A stretch of 64,000 nt of DNA from an uncultured Lachnospiraceae bacterium (GTDB lineage Bacteria; Bacillota; Clostridia; Lachnospirales; Lachnospiraceae). The first letter of the stretch is position 1; the number at the start of each line of letters is the position of its first letter. This document shows positions 16,788 through 25,721 of the stretch, in pieces. The stretch is taken from NCBI GenBank assembly GCA_944383265.1, contig CALWOX010000003.1:186001-250000 (forward strand), in the 5' to 3' direction. A program made the translations under genes and the position numbers. The notes under the pieces are model-generated. The model was given only the letters and a program-made list of their open reading frames with translations. It had not been told where the DNA came from and ran no database searches.

Positions 16788-16848
16788 TACAAAAAGACAC
16801 TGTCCGTTTCACGCGGGCAAACCCGACTTAAAACGACAGTGTCTTGTA
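16788..16848 (-). terminator. Terminator after mrp
   Basis: Minus strand: TACAAGACACTGTC (16848-16835), a loop with the inner hairpin CGGGTTTGCCCG, then GACAGTGTC (16804-16796) and TTTTTGT. The outer arms pair over nine bases (GACACTGTC/GACAGTGTC), with GTTT/AAAC extending inward. Confidence 0.8.
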
Positions 16849-16856
16849 TTTTTATA

Positions 16857-17729
16857 TTATTTATTTTTAAGCTTATCAAGCACTTTGTCCGCAGCCACGA
16901 TATCATCGCAGGCCTTATCCATGTAAGGCATGTCCTCATACTCGATCTTTCCCGAGTCTACCAATGCGGCTATGTTGGGATTTATGGGTATCTGTGCAAG
17001 CACGGGGATCTCGTACTCCTTAGATACCTCATCTATGTGGCTCTCCCCGAATACATTTATGTGCTTTCCGCAGTCAGGGCACTCAACATAGGACATATTT
17101 TCCACAAGTCCTACTATGGGGATCTCCATCTTCTTTGCCATGTTTACAGCCTTGCCGACTATCATAGATACCAGCTCCTGAGGAGAGGTCACAACGATTA
17201 TTCCGTCCACGGGAAGTGACTGGAATACAGTAAGGGGAACATCTCCGGTTCCCGGAGGCATATCCACAAACATATAGTCAACATCCTCCCAGTAGGTTTC
17301 AGACCAGAACTGCTTTACCGCGGAGGCTATCAGAGAACCTCTCCAGATGATAGGGTCCGTATCATTTTTGAGAAGGAGATTTGCGGATATTATCTGAATA
17401 CCGTTAAGGCTTCTTGCGGGCATCATAAGCTTTCCGTCAGGGGTAACTCCGAGTCCCTCATCATCCACTCCGAAGGCTCTGGGGATAGAGGGGCCTGTGA
17501 TATCCGCGTCAAGTATTCCGACATTGTATCCCTTCTTATTGAATTTTGCGGCCAGAAGGCTTGTTACGAGGGATTTTCCCACGCCTCCCTTTCCGCTCAT
17601 TATTGCGTAAACATGCTTTACCTTGCTCTCCGGCGCAAGCTTTGCGGAAAAATCCACAGGCGCATCATTTTGGCCTGCGCCTCCACAGCCTGCCGAGCAA
17701 GTATTGCAATCATGTGTGCATTCGCTCAT
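16857..17729 (-). CDS. mrp: Mrp/NBP35-family Fe-S cluster carrier ATPase
   Basis: 290 residues. The Cys-rich N terminus (MSECTHDCNTCSAGCGG) is typical of clostridial Mrp proteins and may bind a cluster. Deviant Walker A MSGKGGVGKSLVTSLLA at about residue 45, VGILDADITGPSIPRAFGV, Walker B VDYMFVDMPPGTGDVPLT, and the CPDC pair (VECPDCGKHINVFG) that holds the shared 4Fe-4S cluster at the dimer interface. The family loads Fe-S clusters onto target enzymes. In this window several Fe-S proteins (XdhD, YgfK) could be clients, though that is only inference. It lies 16 bases after folT on the same strand. Confidence 0.92.
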   Translation of the reverse strand: MSECTHDCNTCSAGCGGAGQNDAPVDFSAKLAPESKVKHVYAIMSGKGGVGKSLVTSLLAAKFNKKGYNVGILDADITGPSIPRAFGVDDEGLGVTPDGKLMMPARSLNGIQIISANLLLKNDTDPIIWRGSLIASAVKQFWSETYWEDVDYMFVDMPPGTGDVPLTVFQSLPVDGIIVVTSPQELVSMIVGKAVNMAKKMEIPIVGLVENMSYVECPDCGKHINVFGESHIDEVSKEYEIPVLAQIPINPNIAALVDSGKIEYEDMPYMDKACDDIVAADKVLDKLKNK

Positions 17730-17745
17730 TATAGGTTCCTCCGTT

Positions 17746-18336
17746 TTAATTCTTTTTGTTCTTTATACCTATAAGGCTCCTTGTGTCCTCCGACGAACGC
17801 AGAAGTCTTGTGACTCCTGCCTTATTGAGGCACTGAGCTATAAGGAAAAATACAAGGGTATGAGCTATGAGATTGAATATATTCGAGCCTATCCTTGCAG
17901 GGAGATAGAACATAAAGCCCTTTCCTGTCATTATCACCAACCACAGCGTTCCGAGGAACAGGTTGCAGATGATTATGACTATAAGCTTTATGACAAATAC
18001 TCGGGTTATGGTAAGTCTTTTCTTGTATAAAGCAAGCCCATACAAAAACACACCCAAGGTCTCCGTAAAGGTATAGCCCGGGAAGAACGCGTCTCCCCTG
18101 TTATTGATGAAAAAGCCCAAAAGATCAAGGGCACAGCCGTAGACGGCTCCTGTGATCGGTCCGAAAAGCATTCCCACATACATTTTGATTATAGGGCTCC
18201 ATGTAAGGGAAAACTCCGGAAGCCTGATTGAAAATCTTGCGAGTATCAGGGACATAGCCATAAACATCGCAAGCACCGTCAAGGTCCTCAGCTTCTTTAG
18301 CTCATTATATGAGTCTCTGAACAAAGAAGTCTTCAT
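17746..18336 (-). CDS. folT: Folate ECF transporter S component FolT
   Basis: 196 residues with about six hydrophobic segments: TLTVLAMFMAMSLILARFSI, the signature FSIRLPEFSLTWSPI and KMYVGMLFGPITGAVYGCAL, then FFINNRGDAFFPGYTFTETL. The combination of SIRLP and the NRGDAFFPGYTFTE loop is typical of FolT, the folate-binding subunit of group II ECF importers. A tetrahydrofolate riboswitch directly upstream supports the substrate. AAAGGAGGTG precedes the ATG and is probably the element masked by the riboswitch. It lies between HPr and mrp on the same strand. The ECF energising module is not in the window. Confidence 0.92.
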   Translation of the reverse strand: MKTSLFRDSYNELKKLRTLTVLAMFMAMSLILARFSIRLPEFSLTWSPIIKMYVGMLFGPITGAVYGCALDLLGFFINNRGDAFFPGYTFTETLGVFLYGLALYKKRLTITRVFVIKLIVIIICNLFLGTLWLVIMTGKGFMFYLPARIGSNIFNLIAHTLVFFLIAQCLNKAGVTRLLRSSEDTRSLIGIKNKKN

Positions 18337-18341
18337 AAAAA

Positions 18342-18372
18342 CACCTCCTTTGCAGAAACTACAATGGAGGCT
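18342..18372 (-). promoter_or_regulatory. folT ribosome binding site with masking arm
   Basis: On the minus strand GCCTCC (18372-18367) can pair with GGAGG of the ribosome site AAAGGAGGTG (18351-18342); the loop is about 16 bases. There is no terminator T run between aptamer and gene, so control of translation is more likely than control of transcription. Confidence 0.6.
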
Positions 18373-18392
18373 TTCTTATGAAAACCTGCATT

Positions 18393-18485
18393 GCAGCGGG
18401 ATGCAATCCGAGCAAGCCACAAAAGGTTTCTCTCCATGTCAACTCCCCGTTCACGGAGGCTTTAACGCACTCGGATCTACTCTGC
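18393..18485 (-). promoter_or_regulatory. Tetrahydrofolate (THF) riboswitch
   Basis: Read on the minus strand: GCAGAGTAGATCCGAGTGCG then TTAAAGCCTCCGTGAACGGG, GAGTTGACATGGAGAGAAAC, CTTTTGTGGCTTGCTCGGAT and TGCATCCCGCTGC. The AGAGTAGA, GCGTTAA, GGGAGTTG and closing GGATTGCATCC(C)GC blocks match the THF riboswitch found upstream of folT and folate genes in Firmicutes. The ends pair (GCAG.. with ..CTGC). It starts 23 bases after the HPr stop codon. Confidence 0.9.
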
Positions 18486-18508
18486 ATTTATTTTATTTTT
18501 AATTTATT

Positions 18509-18778
18509 TTATATTTCCTCGCCAAGGCCTGACTTTATAATGCCGCAAACAGCCTCCAGCGCTTCTTCCTCATCCGGGCCGTCGCATATGACCTTAAGCT
18601 TTGCTCCGCACTTTACGCCTGCCGCCATCACGTTCAATACGCTCTTGGCTATTATTTTTCTGTCTCCGCCTTCTATCACTATATCGGATTTGAATTTCAT
18701 AGCTGTCTGGGACAGTATTCCCGCCGGCCTTAAATGCAGTCCTGAAGGGTTAATTATTGTAACATCTCTGCTAACCAT
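18509..18778 (-). CDS. ptsH: HPr-like phosphocarrier protein
   Basis: 89 residues, normal for HPr. The active-site His is present in SGLHLRPAGIL (His 15), and the regulatory Ser in KSVLNVMAAG (Ser 46 region), so it can act both as phosphocarrier in the sugar phosphotransferase system and as target of HPr kinase; a Crh protein would lack the His. The sequence around Ser is unusual (KSVLN instead of KSIMG), so it may be a specialised paralogue. ptsI is not adjacent. It is upstream of folT with only a riboswitch between. Confidence 0.88.
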   Translation of the reverse strand: MVSRDVTIINPSGLHLRPAGILSQTAMKFKSDIVIEGGDRKIIAKSVLNVMAAGVKCGAKLKVICDGPDEEEALEAVCGIIKSGLGEEI

Positions 18779-18858
18779 AACAGTCTGCCTCCATTTGTTA
18801 TTTTTTTAATTATTGCTTATACAGCATACTACCCACGGGCAGTAATGTCAACTTTTGA

Positions 18859-18900
18859 ATTAAACTGACTGAAACTTTACTCTATATTAAACTGACTGAA
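18859..18900. repeat. Short direct repeat at the queH stop codon
   Basis: The 15-mer ATTAAACTGACTGAA occurs at 18859-18873 and again at 18886-18900 (27 bases apart). The second copy encodes the last residues of queH (SVSLI). A small duplication that may have moved the stop codon. Confidence 0.6.
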
Positions 18901-19523
18901 GAATCCCGTTTTGAAAAAACGCAGCCGCAGTAATTTTGTCTGTAAAGGCCGTACTCTTCCGAGAGCTCAACCGAACGCTTGTAGCCGTTTTTCTTTTTAA
19001 AATCGCTCACAAGATACTTCAGTCCGTACTCTTCCGCAATGGCCTCGCCTATCCTGTTCAGGGCCTCCGCATTTTTAAGAGGACTTATGCTGAGGGTCGT
19101 TGCAAAATAGTCAAAGGCTCTGTCCGTATCCTTAAGCGAGAGCATGTACTCAGCTGTTTTTCTGAGTCTCAGCTCATAACAGCCCATACACCTTTTTCCT
19201 CCCTCAGGCTCATGCTCAAGTCCCCTTGCCATGTCGTAGAAGCGCTCAGGTTCATATTCGGCTACAGTCACACTGAGTTTTCCCGCAAGGTTCATCTGTT
19301 CCGAAAGACGTTTTAACTCCTCGGCTCGCTTTGTGTACTCCTCCTCGGGAGAAATGTTGGGGTTATAATAGTAGAGCTCTATATCAAAATATCGGCTCAG
19401 ATATTCCATCACATAGGAGCTGCAGGGGGCGCAGCAGCTATGCAGAAGAAGGCGGGGCCTTTGCCCCGCCGGAATATCAGATATTATTTTTTCAAGCTCT
19501 CTCTGATAATTTCTTTTGTTCAT
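18882..19523 (-). CDS. queH: Epoxyqueuosine reductase QueH
   Basis: About 213 residues from ATG at 19523 (GAGG six bases upstream); ATG at 19535 adds MRSQ but lacks a ribosome site. Cysteine motifs of QueH (formerly DUF208) are present: HSCCAPCSSYVMEYLS near residue 28, KRCMGCYELRLRKTAEYM near 105 and YCGCVFS near the end, together with FATTLSISPLKN. QueH carries a 4Fe-4S cluster and reduces epoxyqueuosine to queuosine, the last step of the tRNA wobble-base modification, replacing QueG. It lies 79 bases after rpoD on the same strand. The last five residues come from a short sequence duplication. Confidence 0.92.
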   Translation of the reverse strand: MNKRNYQRELEKIISDIPAGQRPRLLLHSCCAPCSSYVMEYLSRYFDIELYYYNPNISPEEEYTKRAEELKRLSEQMNLAGKLSVTVAEYEPERFYDMARGLEHEPEGGKRCMGCYELRLRKTAEYMLSLKDTDRAFDYFATTLSISPLKNAEALNRIGEAIAEEYGLKYLVSDFKKKNGYKRSVELSEEYGLYRQNYCGCVFSKRDSSVSLI

Positions 19524-19614
19524 TTGAGACCTCATTAGGGCTGCCGATCACACAAATACAACTTATGTTATTTATATTCTATTTATGTTCTATAAGATTA
19601 CCGGCAGCCGATCA

Positions 19615-20787
19615 TTATGAAAGGAAATCTCTTATCCTCTTTGAGCGGACAGGATTTCTCAGCTTTCTCAGAGCCTTGGCCTCGATCTGCCTTATACGCT
19701 CACGAGTCACGTTGAACTCCTTTCCTACCTCCTCAAGAGTTCTGGGATGTCCGTCCTCAAGTCCGAACCTTAAGACTATTACCTGTCTTTCTCTCTCCTT
19801 AAGATCTCCGAGTAATGTGTCTATATGCTCTCTCAACATAACAGACTCGACATTTGCCTCAGGAGTTACCACATTGCTGTCGGCAACGAAATCTCCGAGG
19901 TTTGAGTCATCCTCCTCACCTATAGGGGTCTCAAGAGATGCGGGCTCCCTTGCGATCTGCATTATCTCCATGACCTTCTCCTCAGACATATCAAGAGCCT
20001 GAGCAAGCTCCTGTATAGAGGGCTCGTAGCCGAGCTCAAGGGTAAGCTTTCTCTGCATCTTACTCATCTTGTTTATGGTCTCCACCATGTGTACAGGCAC
20101 TCTTATGGTCCTTGCCTGATCGGCGAGAGCTCTTGTCACAGACTGTCTTATCCACCATGTGGCATAGGTGGAGAGCTTGTATCCCTTTGTATAGTCGAAC
20201 TTCTCAACTCCCTTAATAAGGCCGAGGTTTCCCTCCTGAACCAGGTCCAAAAAGCTCATGCCCCTTCCGGTGTATCTCTTCGCTATGCTGACAACAAGTC
20301 TCAGGTTTGCCTCAATAAGCCTTTCCTTTGCGGCCTCGTCTCCCTGAGCATGTCTCTTTGCGAGCTCAAGCTCCTCATCCGCCGAAAGAAGGGGCACTGT
20401 TCCTATTTCCTTAAGGTACATCCTCACGGGATCATCAGTACCTACTCCCTCGAGAAGGTCAACAGCATCAAGGTCTATGTCCTCTTCCCCGTCCTTGAGG
20501 AAATCATCCGAAAAATCATCGTCAAAATCATCAAGAAGCAGGGTATCCGCTACAGAATCGTTTCCTGAAAGATCCTTCTCCGTGGGCTCCGCATTATCCA
20601 TAAGCTCCTCGGAAACCTCTATTCCCTTCTCCTCCATGTAAGCATAGATGCTCTCCATCTGTTCGGGAGTCAGGGACTCGCCCTTAAATGCATCATTTAT
20701 CTCGCTGACATTAATGACATTCTTGGATTCCTTTGCCTTCTGTGCCAGTTTTTCAATTTTTTCCAGAAATGATTTTTCTTTATCCAA
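19615..20787 (-). CDS. rpoD: Primary RNA polymerase sigma factor SigA/RpoD
   Basis: 390 residues. An acidic N-terminal region (repeated [12 protein letters not shown]) precedes region 1.2 ([20 protein letters not shown]), region 2 ([20 protein letters not shown] and [20 protein letters not shown]), region 3, and region 4 ending with the helix-turn-helix [20 protein letters not shown]. This is the housekeeping sigma factor that recognises TTGACA/TATAAT promoters. In many Firmicutes dnaG precedes rpoD; here a small membrane-protein gene does, 25 bases upstream, and queH follows. Confidence 0.96.
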   Translation of the reverse strand: MDKEKSFLEKIEKLAQKAKESKNVINVSEINDAFKGESLTPEQMESIYAYMEEKGIEVSEELMDNAEPTEKDLSGNDSVADTLLLDDFDDDFSDDFLKDGEEDIDLDAVDLLEGVGTDDPVRMYLKEIGTVPLLSADEELELAKRHAQGDEAAKERLIEANLRLVVSIAKRYTGRGMSFLDLVQEGNLGLIKGVEKFDYTKGYKLSTYATWWIRQSVTRALADQARTIRVPVHMVETINKMSKMQRKLTLELGYEPSIQELAQALDMSEEKVMEIMQIAREPASLETPIGEEDDSNLGDFVADSNVVTPEANVESVMLREHIDTLLGDLKERERQVIVLRFGLEDGHPRTLEEVGKEFNVTRERIRQIEAKALRKLRNPVRSKRIRDFLS

Positions 20788-20812
20788 AATAAATTCCTTC
20801 CCTTTCCGCCGC

Positions 20813-21103
20813 TTACCAAAGGCTCACGGCGCTTACAACACATAAAACCATTATCAAAAGTCCCGCCGTGATATATCCTATCGCGGCATTGGTCTTTTTT
20901 TTCTGTCTGGGGTACATCTTTAAATACATCCTTCCTGTTATGAGATTTAAGGCTGACCCCAAAAAGAATATAACAGGAAAAAGCATTTTGTTTTTATCGG
21001 GATCCACAAAAGCTATTACGGCCAGGATCATAATAAGTATCCCTATTAATATATGAATCATATCCAGAACGGTTCCGTATTTACCCGGTGAATATCTGCT
21101 CAT
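20813..21103 (-). CDS. Small membrane protein of unknown function upstream of rpoD
   Basis: 96 residues with three hydrophobic stretches: [37 protein letters not shown] and [21 protein letters not shown] short basic stretch (YPRQKKKT) separates the second and third. I do not recognise a named family. It is 25 bases upstream of rpoD and probably cotranscribed. The 230 bases upstream of it (21104-21334) are AT-rich and hold no gene I can support. Confidence 0.7.
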   Translation of the reverse strand: MSRYSPGKYGTVLDMIHILIGILIMILAVIAFVDPDKNKMLFPVIFFLGSALNLITGRMYLKMYPRQKKKTNAAIGYITAGLLIMVLCVVSAVSLW

Positions 21104-21334
21104 CTTTACTCCTTATATCTTCAGGCCGCATAAAAGCAATGTATCTCTACATATTAAACGCACAAAATGCTTCTTTTATAACATATTATTCTGTTAAAAT
21201 TAAAAATATTTTTGAATTTTTAATCTTAAGAATATTAAAAAAGATTATTCAGCTTTAAATAATAACACATTTTTCAAAAACCGGAAGCATTAAATAATAT
21301 TTTTTGCCTCAGATTTATTGATTTGTTCCAGATG

Positions 21335-22270
21335 CTATTTCTGCGCCTCAGTCTTTGCGGCCTGTGCCACCTCGGCTATGGACTCCACGAGTCCCGCCAT
21401 GTTCTGTATCTCGCTCGGTATTATTATCTTTGTAGCCTTTCCGTCTGCCACTGCAGTAAATGCCTCAAGGCTCTTAAGCTTTATGACGGATTCGTCGGCA
21501 CCCGCCTCCCTTATCATCCTGATTCCGTCGGCGTTTGCCTTCTGAACAAGTCTTATGGCCTCAGCGCGTCCCTCGGCCTCCTCTATCTGCTTCTGCTTTT
21601 CAGCCTCTGCCTGAAGTATGGTGGTTGTCTTTTCCGCCTCTGCATCAAGTATGGCGGCTTCCTTCTTTCCTTCAGCTACAAGTATGGTGGATTTCTTTTC
21701 ACCCTCGGCTCTTAAGATACTCTCTCTTCTTTCTCTCTCAGCCTTCATCTGCTTTTCCATGGCTTCCTGAATAGCCTCGGGAGGTATGATATTTTTGAGC
21801 TCAACTCTTGTCACCTTTATTCCCCAAGGGTCGGTGGCATTATCCAAAACCTCTCTCATCTTTGAGTTTATGATCTCTCTTGAGGTGAGAGTCTGGTCGA
21901 GGTCAAGGTCTCCGATTATATTTCTCAAAGTGGTAGCCGTAAGGTTCTCTATAGCCGCCATAGGATTAACTATTCCGTAGGCATAAAGCTTGGGATCCGT
22001 AATAAAGAAGAAAACTACGGAGTCTATCCTCATCGTTACATTGTCCTTTGTTATGACAGGCTGAGGAGGGAAATCCGCCACCTGCTCCTTCAAATTCACT
22101 CTTTTTGCTATTCTGTCAACAAAGGGCACAAGGAAATGAACTCCTGTCTCCCAGGTATCCAAATACGCTCCGAGCCTCTCCACGACGTATGCGTTGGCCT
22201 GAGGCACTACCTTCACTCTCAAAGAGAGCACAATGAGGATTATAAGGATCAATATTATTATTGCCGGCAT
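21335..22270 (-). CDS. SPFH/stomatin-family membrane protein (QmcA-like)
   Basis: 311 residues. One N-terminal membrane helix (MPAIIILILIILIVLSLRVK) is followed by the SPFH domain: VVPQANAYVVERLGAYLDTW, then DSVVFFFITDP and TLRNIIGDLDLDQTLTSRE. Residues 170-250 form a long Ala/Glu/Lys coiled coil (AEGEKKSTILVAEGKKEAAI). Stomatin-type proteins form ring-shaped membrane microdomains. It is 21 bases downstream of an NfeD gene; SPFH plus NfeD pairs are a well-known conserved arrangement in bacteria, in which NfeD binds the SPFH ring. Confidence 0.92.
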   Translation of the reverse strand: MPAIIILILIILIVLSLRVKVVPQANAYVVERLGAYLDTWETGVHFLVPFVDRIAKRVNLKEQVADFPPQPVITKDNVTMRIDSVVFFFITDPKLYAYGIVNPMAAIENLTATTLRNIIGDLDLDQTLTSREIINSKMREVLDNATDPWGIKVTRVELKNIIPPEAIQEAMEKQMKAERERRESILRAEGEKKSTILVAEGKKEAAILDAEAEKTTTILQAEAEKQKQIEEAEGRAEAIRLVQKANADGIRMIREAGADESVIKLKSLEAFTAVADGKATKIIIPSEIQNMAGLVESIAEVAQAAKTEAQK

Positions 22271-22291
22271 AAGCTTTGCCTCCTTTATATT

Positions 22292-22732
22292 TTAATTGCT
22301 TTCAGCTTCGCCAACTATTACCTTGGCTCCGCTGAGCTTTTCAACTCTCACTAAGGTGTCCTTCTCAAAGACTTTATCGGCACTTTGGGATCTCGCAGTC
22401 CACTCCATGCCCTCTATATTTACAGCTCCTGTGTCAAGGTTATTGTCTATGCGTTCCGTGACACGCCCTGTCTTTCCTATTACTCGGTCGGCATTGGTGG
22501 CTATATTTTTCTTTTTGCTCTTTATGCATTTTTGTCTGAAAAGCGCAAGGCTTAAGGCGCTCACCGCAAGAAACACGCAAAGCTGCAGCAAAAACGAATC
22601 CGTCACAAGGCCCACAAGCATAGCCGCCACAGCTCCCGCCGAAAACCAAATGGAAACCATGGAGGCGCTTATCCCCTCGATAATCGCAGTTATCACTGCC
22701 ACCGCAAGCCAAAAAATAACATCTGTTGTCAT
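22292..22732 (-). CDS. NfeD-family membrane protein
   Basis: 146 residues from the ATG that starts one base after the stop of the upstream methyltransferase gene (GGAGA upstream); the frame is open further but without support. Four hydrophobic segments (IFWLAVAVITAIIEGISASM, VSIWFSAGAVAAMLVGLV, LLQLCVFLAVSALSLALF) are followed by a C-terminal OB-fold (GKTGRVTERIDNNLDTGAV, then DTLVRVEKLSGAKVIV). This is the short NfeD1b type, partner of SPFH proteins; the SPFH gene follows by 21 bases. Confidence 0.9.
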   Translation of the reverse strand: MTTDVIFWLAVAVITAIIEGISASMVSIWFSAGAVAAMLVGLVTDSFLLQLCVFLAVSALSLALFRQKCIKSKKKNIATNADRVIGKTGRVTERIDNNLDTGAVNIEGMEWTARSQSADKVFEKDTLVRVEKLSGAKVIVGEAESN

Positions 22733-22733
22733 A

Positions 22734-23564
22734 TCAGTCTCCGTTCTTAACCCTTCTCTGTCTGTCCGCTTCAAATACAAGCACGGTAGCCGCCATTGCG
22801 GCATTGAGAGATTCCACACTTCCGTGCATAGGTATCTTTATGCGCCTGTCAGCTGCATTTATGAGCTCCTCGGAAAGGCCATGGGCTTCATTTCCTATCA
22901 TAAAGCAGCTTCCCCTTTTGTAATCAAAATCCGTATAATATCCGTCAGACTCAAGACACGCGGCATAAAAGCTTATATCCCCTATGGAAAGCTTGTTTAA
23001 ATATTTCGAGTCCTTAAGCCTCTCCACAGCTGTCAAAAGGTCCTCAACTATGAGAAACGGAACTCTTAAAACAGCTCCCATGGTGCTTCTTACGACCTTC
23101 GGAGAATAAATATCAACACAATTTCTGTTCATTATTATTCCGTCGACTCCCGCCGCCTCGGAGGCTCTCAGGATAGTACCGAGATTTCCCGGATCCTGAA
23201 TCGTGTCAAGAAGAAGCAATAGAGGCGCTTTTTTATTTTGTATCAGGGATAAAAAACCCGAAAGCCCCTTTACACGTCTCTGTCTTGCCACAACCAGTAT
23301 TCCCTGGGGCGTAACTGTGTCCGACATCTGTTTCATATCGGAGGCGGATACTGTCTCATAACCGCATTCCGAAAGCAGCTTCTCACACATATGGGCCTGA
23401 TTGGAGGCGAAGAATTCCTCCGTCACATACACAGACTCCACATCATCTCTTGAGAGTTCCGCGCACATTTTGGGGCCGTCCACAACATAGAGCCCCTGCT
23501 CACGCCTCGTCTTTGCCTTTGTCAGCAGTTCCTTTATAAATTTTTTTCGCCTTCCGTCGGCCAT
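22734..23564 (-). CDS. TrmH/SpoU-family RNA 2'-O-methyltransferase
   Basis: 276 residues. An N-terminal substrate-binding domain (KFIKELLTKAKTRREQGLYV then VDGPKM) precedes the SPOUT domain with its three motifs: LLDTIQDPGNLGTILRASEA, CFMIGNEAHGLSEELI and IPMHGSVESLNAAMAATVLV, which together make the trefoil knot that binds S-adenosylmethionine. The enzyme methylates a ribose in rRNA or tRNA; RlmB-like 23S specificity is likely but not certain. It overlaps no gene but is only one base from nfeD. nadE lies 78 bases upstream. Confidence 0.88.
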   Translation of the reverse strand: MADGRRKKFIKELLTKAKTRREQGLYVVDGPKMCAELSRDDVESVYVTEEFFASNQAHMCEKLLSECGYETVSASDMKQMSDTVTPQGILVVARQRRVKGLSGFLSLIQNKKAPLLLLLDTIQDPGNLGTILRASEAAGVDGIIMNRNCVDIYSPKVVRSTMGAVLRVPFLIVEDLLTAVERLKDSKYLNKLSIGDISFYAACLESDGYYTDFDYKRGSCFMIGNEAHGLSEELINAADRRIKIPMHGSVESLNAAMAATVLVFEADRQRRVKNGD

Positions 23565-23642
23565 TATATTTTATCCTTATCTTTAGAAATATTTTTTATC
23601 TTTAATCTGTTGTCTTTCTGCTATATCTTTGATTCGGAGAGC

Positions 23643-25601
23643 CTAAAGCTCCGAAAGCTCGGAAAGCCATGCGGCATATACAGCGTCCGACGGCATCCTG
23701 AAACCTCCTCTGGGGCTAAGATCAACGGATCCCACCTTGGGCCCGTCAGGCATACAGCTCCTCTTGAACTGCTGAGAGAAAAATCTCCTGTAAAAAGTCT
23801 TTAACCATTTAAGAATGGTCTCCCTGTCATAAACGCCCGAGAATGCCCTTTCCGCAAGCCTCATTATCTTTTTTGGAGGGAAGCCGTACCTTACCATGTT
23901 AAACAGGAAGAAATCATGGAGCTCATAGGGCCCCACAAGGTCCTCCGTCTTCTGAGATATCTCCCCTGTTTCCTCAGGAGGCAAAAGCTCCGGGGATACA
24001 GGAGTGTCAAGAACGTCCGTCAATACAGCCGAAAGCTCATTCCCCGCCTCCGTATCCGCATAATACTTTACAAGATATCTTACTAATGTCTTTGGTACAT
24101 CGGCATTTACCGCATACATGGACATATGGTCGCCATTATACGTACACCAGCCGAGAGCAAGCTCGGACAGGTCGCCTGTACCTATTACAAGGGCATTCTC
24201 ATCGTTTGCGATATCCATAAGTATCTGAGTTCTTTCCCTTGCCTGAGAATTCTCATAGGCCGCATTATGTACGCTGCTGTCGTGAGCTATATCTCTGAAA
24301 TGGAGGTTTACCGCCTCCTTTATATTAATTTCCCTAAGGCTTGCACCTATGCTTTTGACCATTTTGCAGGCATTGCTGTAAGTCCTGTCGGTAGTACCGA
24401 AGGCAGGCATGGTAACGCAGATAATGTCCTTTGAGGGATATCCCAAAATATCAAAGGCCCTCTTTGTCACAAGAAGCGCAAGTGTGGAATCAAGTCCTCC
24501 GCTTATGCCTATGACAGCCCTCTTGGAGCCCGTATGCTCAAGCCTCTTTTTAAGGCCGTAGGATTGTATATTAAGGATCTCTCTGCATCTGTCCTCTCTC
24601 CCTGCGCTGTCATGAGGTACAAAAGGCTGTGGATCAATAAATCTGCAAAGCTCGGCGTCAGCTGAAGAATTCTCCGTAAGGTCGAAGCTTATATTTATAT
24701 TTCTGTACAACGAAAGAAGTTCTTCCTCCTCAGAATCCGCAAGAGAGGGGAAGGTGTTTTTCCTTCTTCTCTCTGAAGAAAGCTTTTGCACATCGGTATC
24801 AGCTATGCTGAGCCCCTCATGGTAAAGCTTTGACTCCTCAAGTATGATGCCGTCCTCCGCAATTATCCTGTGAGCTCCGAATACGAGGTCTGTCGTGGAC
24901 TCCGAAGGTCCCGCACAGGCATATATATATGAACATATAAGTCTCGATGACTGTGATGCAATGAGTTCCCTTCTGAAATCAGCCTTTCCCGCTGTCTCAT
25001 CCGAGGCGGAGAGGTTTGCTATTATGGTCGCTCCTGCCGCCGCATGCTTGTTTGAAGGCGAAAACGGTACCCAAACATCCTCACATATCTCAGCCGCAAC
25101 CGCAAAGCCGGGAAGCTCAGGGCACCTGAATATGATGTCCGTTCCGAAAGGCACCTTCTTTTCGCCAAAGCCCTCTACCGGTACGTCCACAGGCTTAGCC
25201 TTGCCGCGCTTAAAGTATCTCCCCTCGTAAAACTCCACATACTGAGGGATATTTATTTTGGGTATGAGAGCAAGAAGCTCACCCCCCTTTAATACGGCTG
25301 CTGTATTATAAAGCTTTCCGTTCTCGGAAAACGGAAAGCCCACGAATATAAGCATATCAAGATTCTTTGTGGCAGCCGCTGTCTTTTTAAGACATTCGGC
25401 AGCCTTCTTTAAAAGAGTCTCCTGAAAAAAAAGGTCTCCGCAGGTATAGGCTGTAATGGCAAGCTCAGGAAATACAAGAAGCTTTACGCCCCTTTCCGCC
25501 GCCTCCTTTGAGAGCCTTATTATCTCATCTGAATTGTATTCGGGGTCCGCTACCCTAAGCCTCGGGCTTGCAGCGGCTGTCCTTATGAAACCGTCCTTCA
25601 T
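23643..25601 (-). CDS. nadE: Glutamine-dependent NAD+ synthetase
   Basis: About 652 residues, the two-domain form. The N-terminal nitrilase/glutaminase domain has the Glu (LLVFPELAITAYT), Lys (LIPKINIPQYVEFYEGRYF) and Cys (AAEICEDVWVPFSP). The C-terminal synthetase has the P-loop VIGISGGLDSTLALLV and the VIGTGDLSELALGWCTY segment. It amidates nicotinic acid adenine dinucleotide to NAD+ (EC 6.3.5.1), using ammonia channelled from glutamine. I choose the second of two adjacent ATG codons, since GGAGG stands only one base from the first. First gene of a run nadE - methyltransferase - nfeD - SPFH. Confidence 0.95.
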   Translation of the reverse strand: MKDGFIRTAAASPRLRVADPEYNSDEIIRLSKEAAERGVKLLVFPELAITAYTCGDLFFQETLLKKAAECLKKTAAATKNLDMLIFVGFPFSENGKLYNTAAVLKGGELLALIPKINIPQYVEFYEGRYFKRGKAKPVDVPVEGFGEKKVPFGTDIIFRCPELPGFAVAAEICEDVWVPFSPSNKHAAAGATIIANLSASDETAGKADFRRELIASQSSRLICSYIYACAGPSESTTDLVFGAHRIIAEDGIILEESKLYHEGLSIADTDVQKLSSERRRKNTFPSLADSEEEELLSLYRNINISFDLTENSSADAELCRFIDPQPFVPHDSAGREDRCREILNIQSYGLKKRLEHTGSKRAVIGISGGLDSTLALLVTKRAFDILGYPSKDIICVTMPAFGTTDRTYSNACKMVKSIGASLREINIKEAVNLHFRDIAHDSSVHNAAYENSQARERTQILMDIANDENALVIGTGDLSELALGWCTYNGDHMSMYAVNADVPKTLVRYLVKYYADTEAGNELSAVLTDVLDTPVSPELLPPEETGEISQKTEDLVGPYELHDFFLFNMVRYGFPPKKIMRLAERAFSGVYDRETILKWLKTFYRRFFSQQFKRSCMPDGPKVGSVDLSPRGGFRMPSDAVYAAWLSELSEL

Positions 25602-25631
25602 CATTCCTCCGAATTTTGAAAATTTGAAGTA

Positions 25632-25640
25632 ATTATACCA
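25632..25640 (-). promoter_or_regulatory. Extended -10 promoter of nadE
   Basis: Minus strand TGGTATAAT (25640-25632): a perfect -10 box with the TGN extension. No good -35 box 17 bases upstream. About 30 bases before nadE. Confidence 0.5.
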
Positions 25641-25721
25641 TATACAATTCTTTTATGCTATATTCAAGTCCTAAGGTTTTATTACACCGAAATAAAATAT
25701 TTGTAAAGGTCAGGGAAAATA

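Noticed and set aside
23610-23804. Short plus-strand frame over the nadE end
   Set aside because: Shadow of nadE on the opposite strand with no ribosome site.
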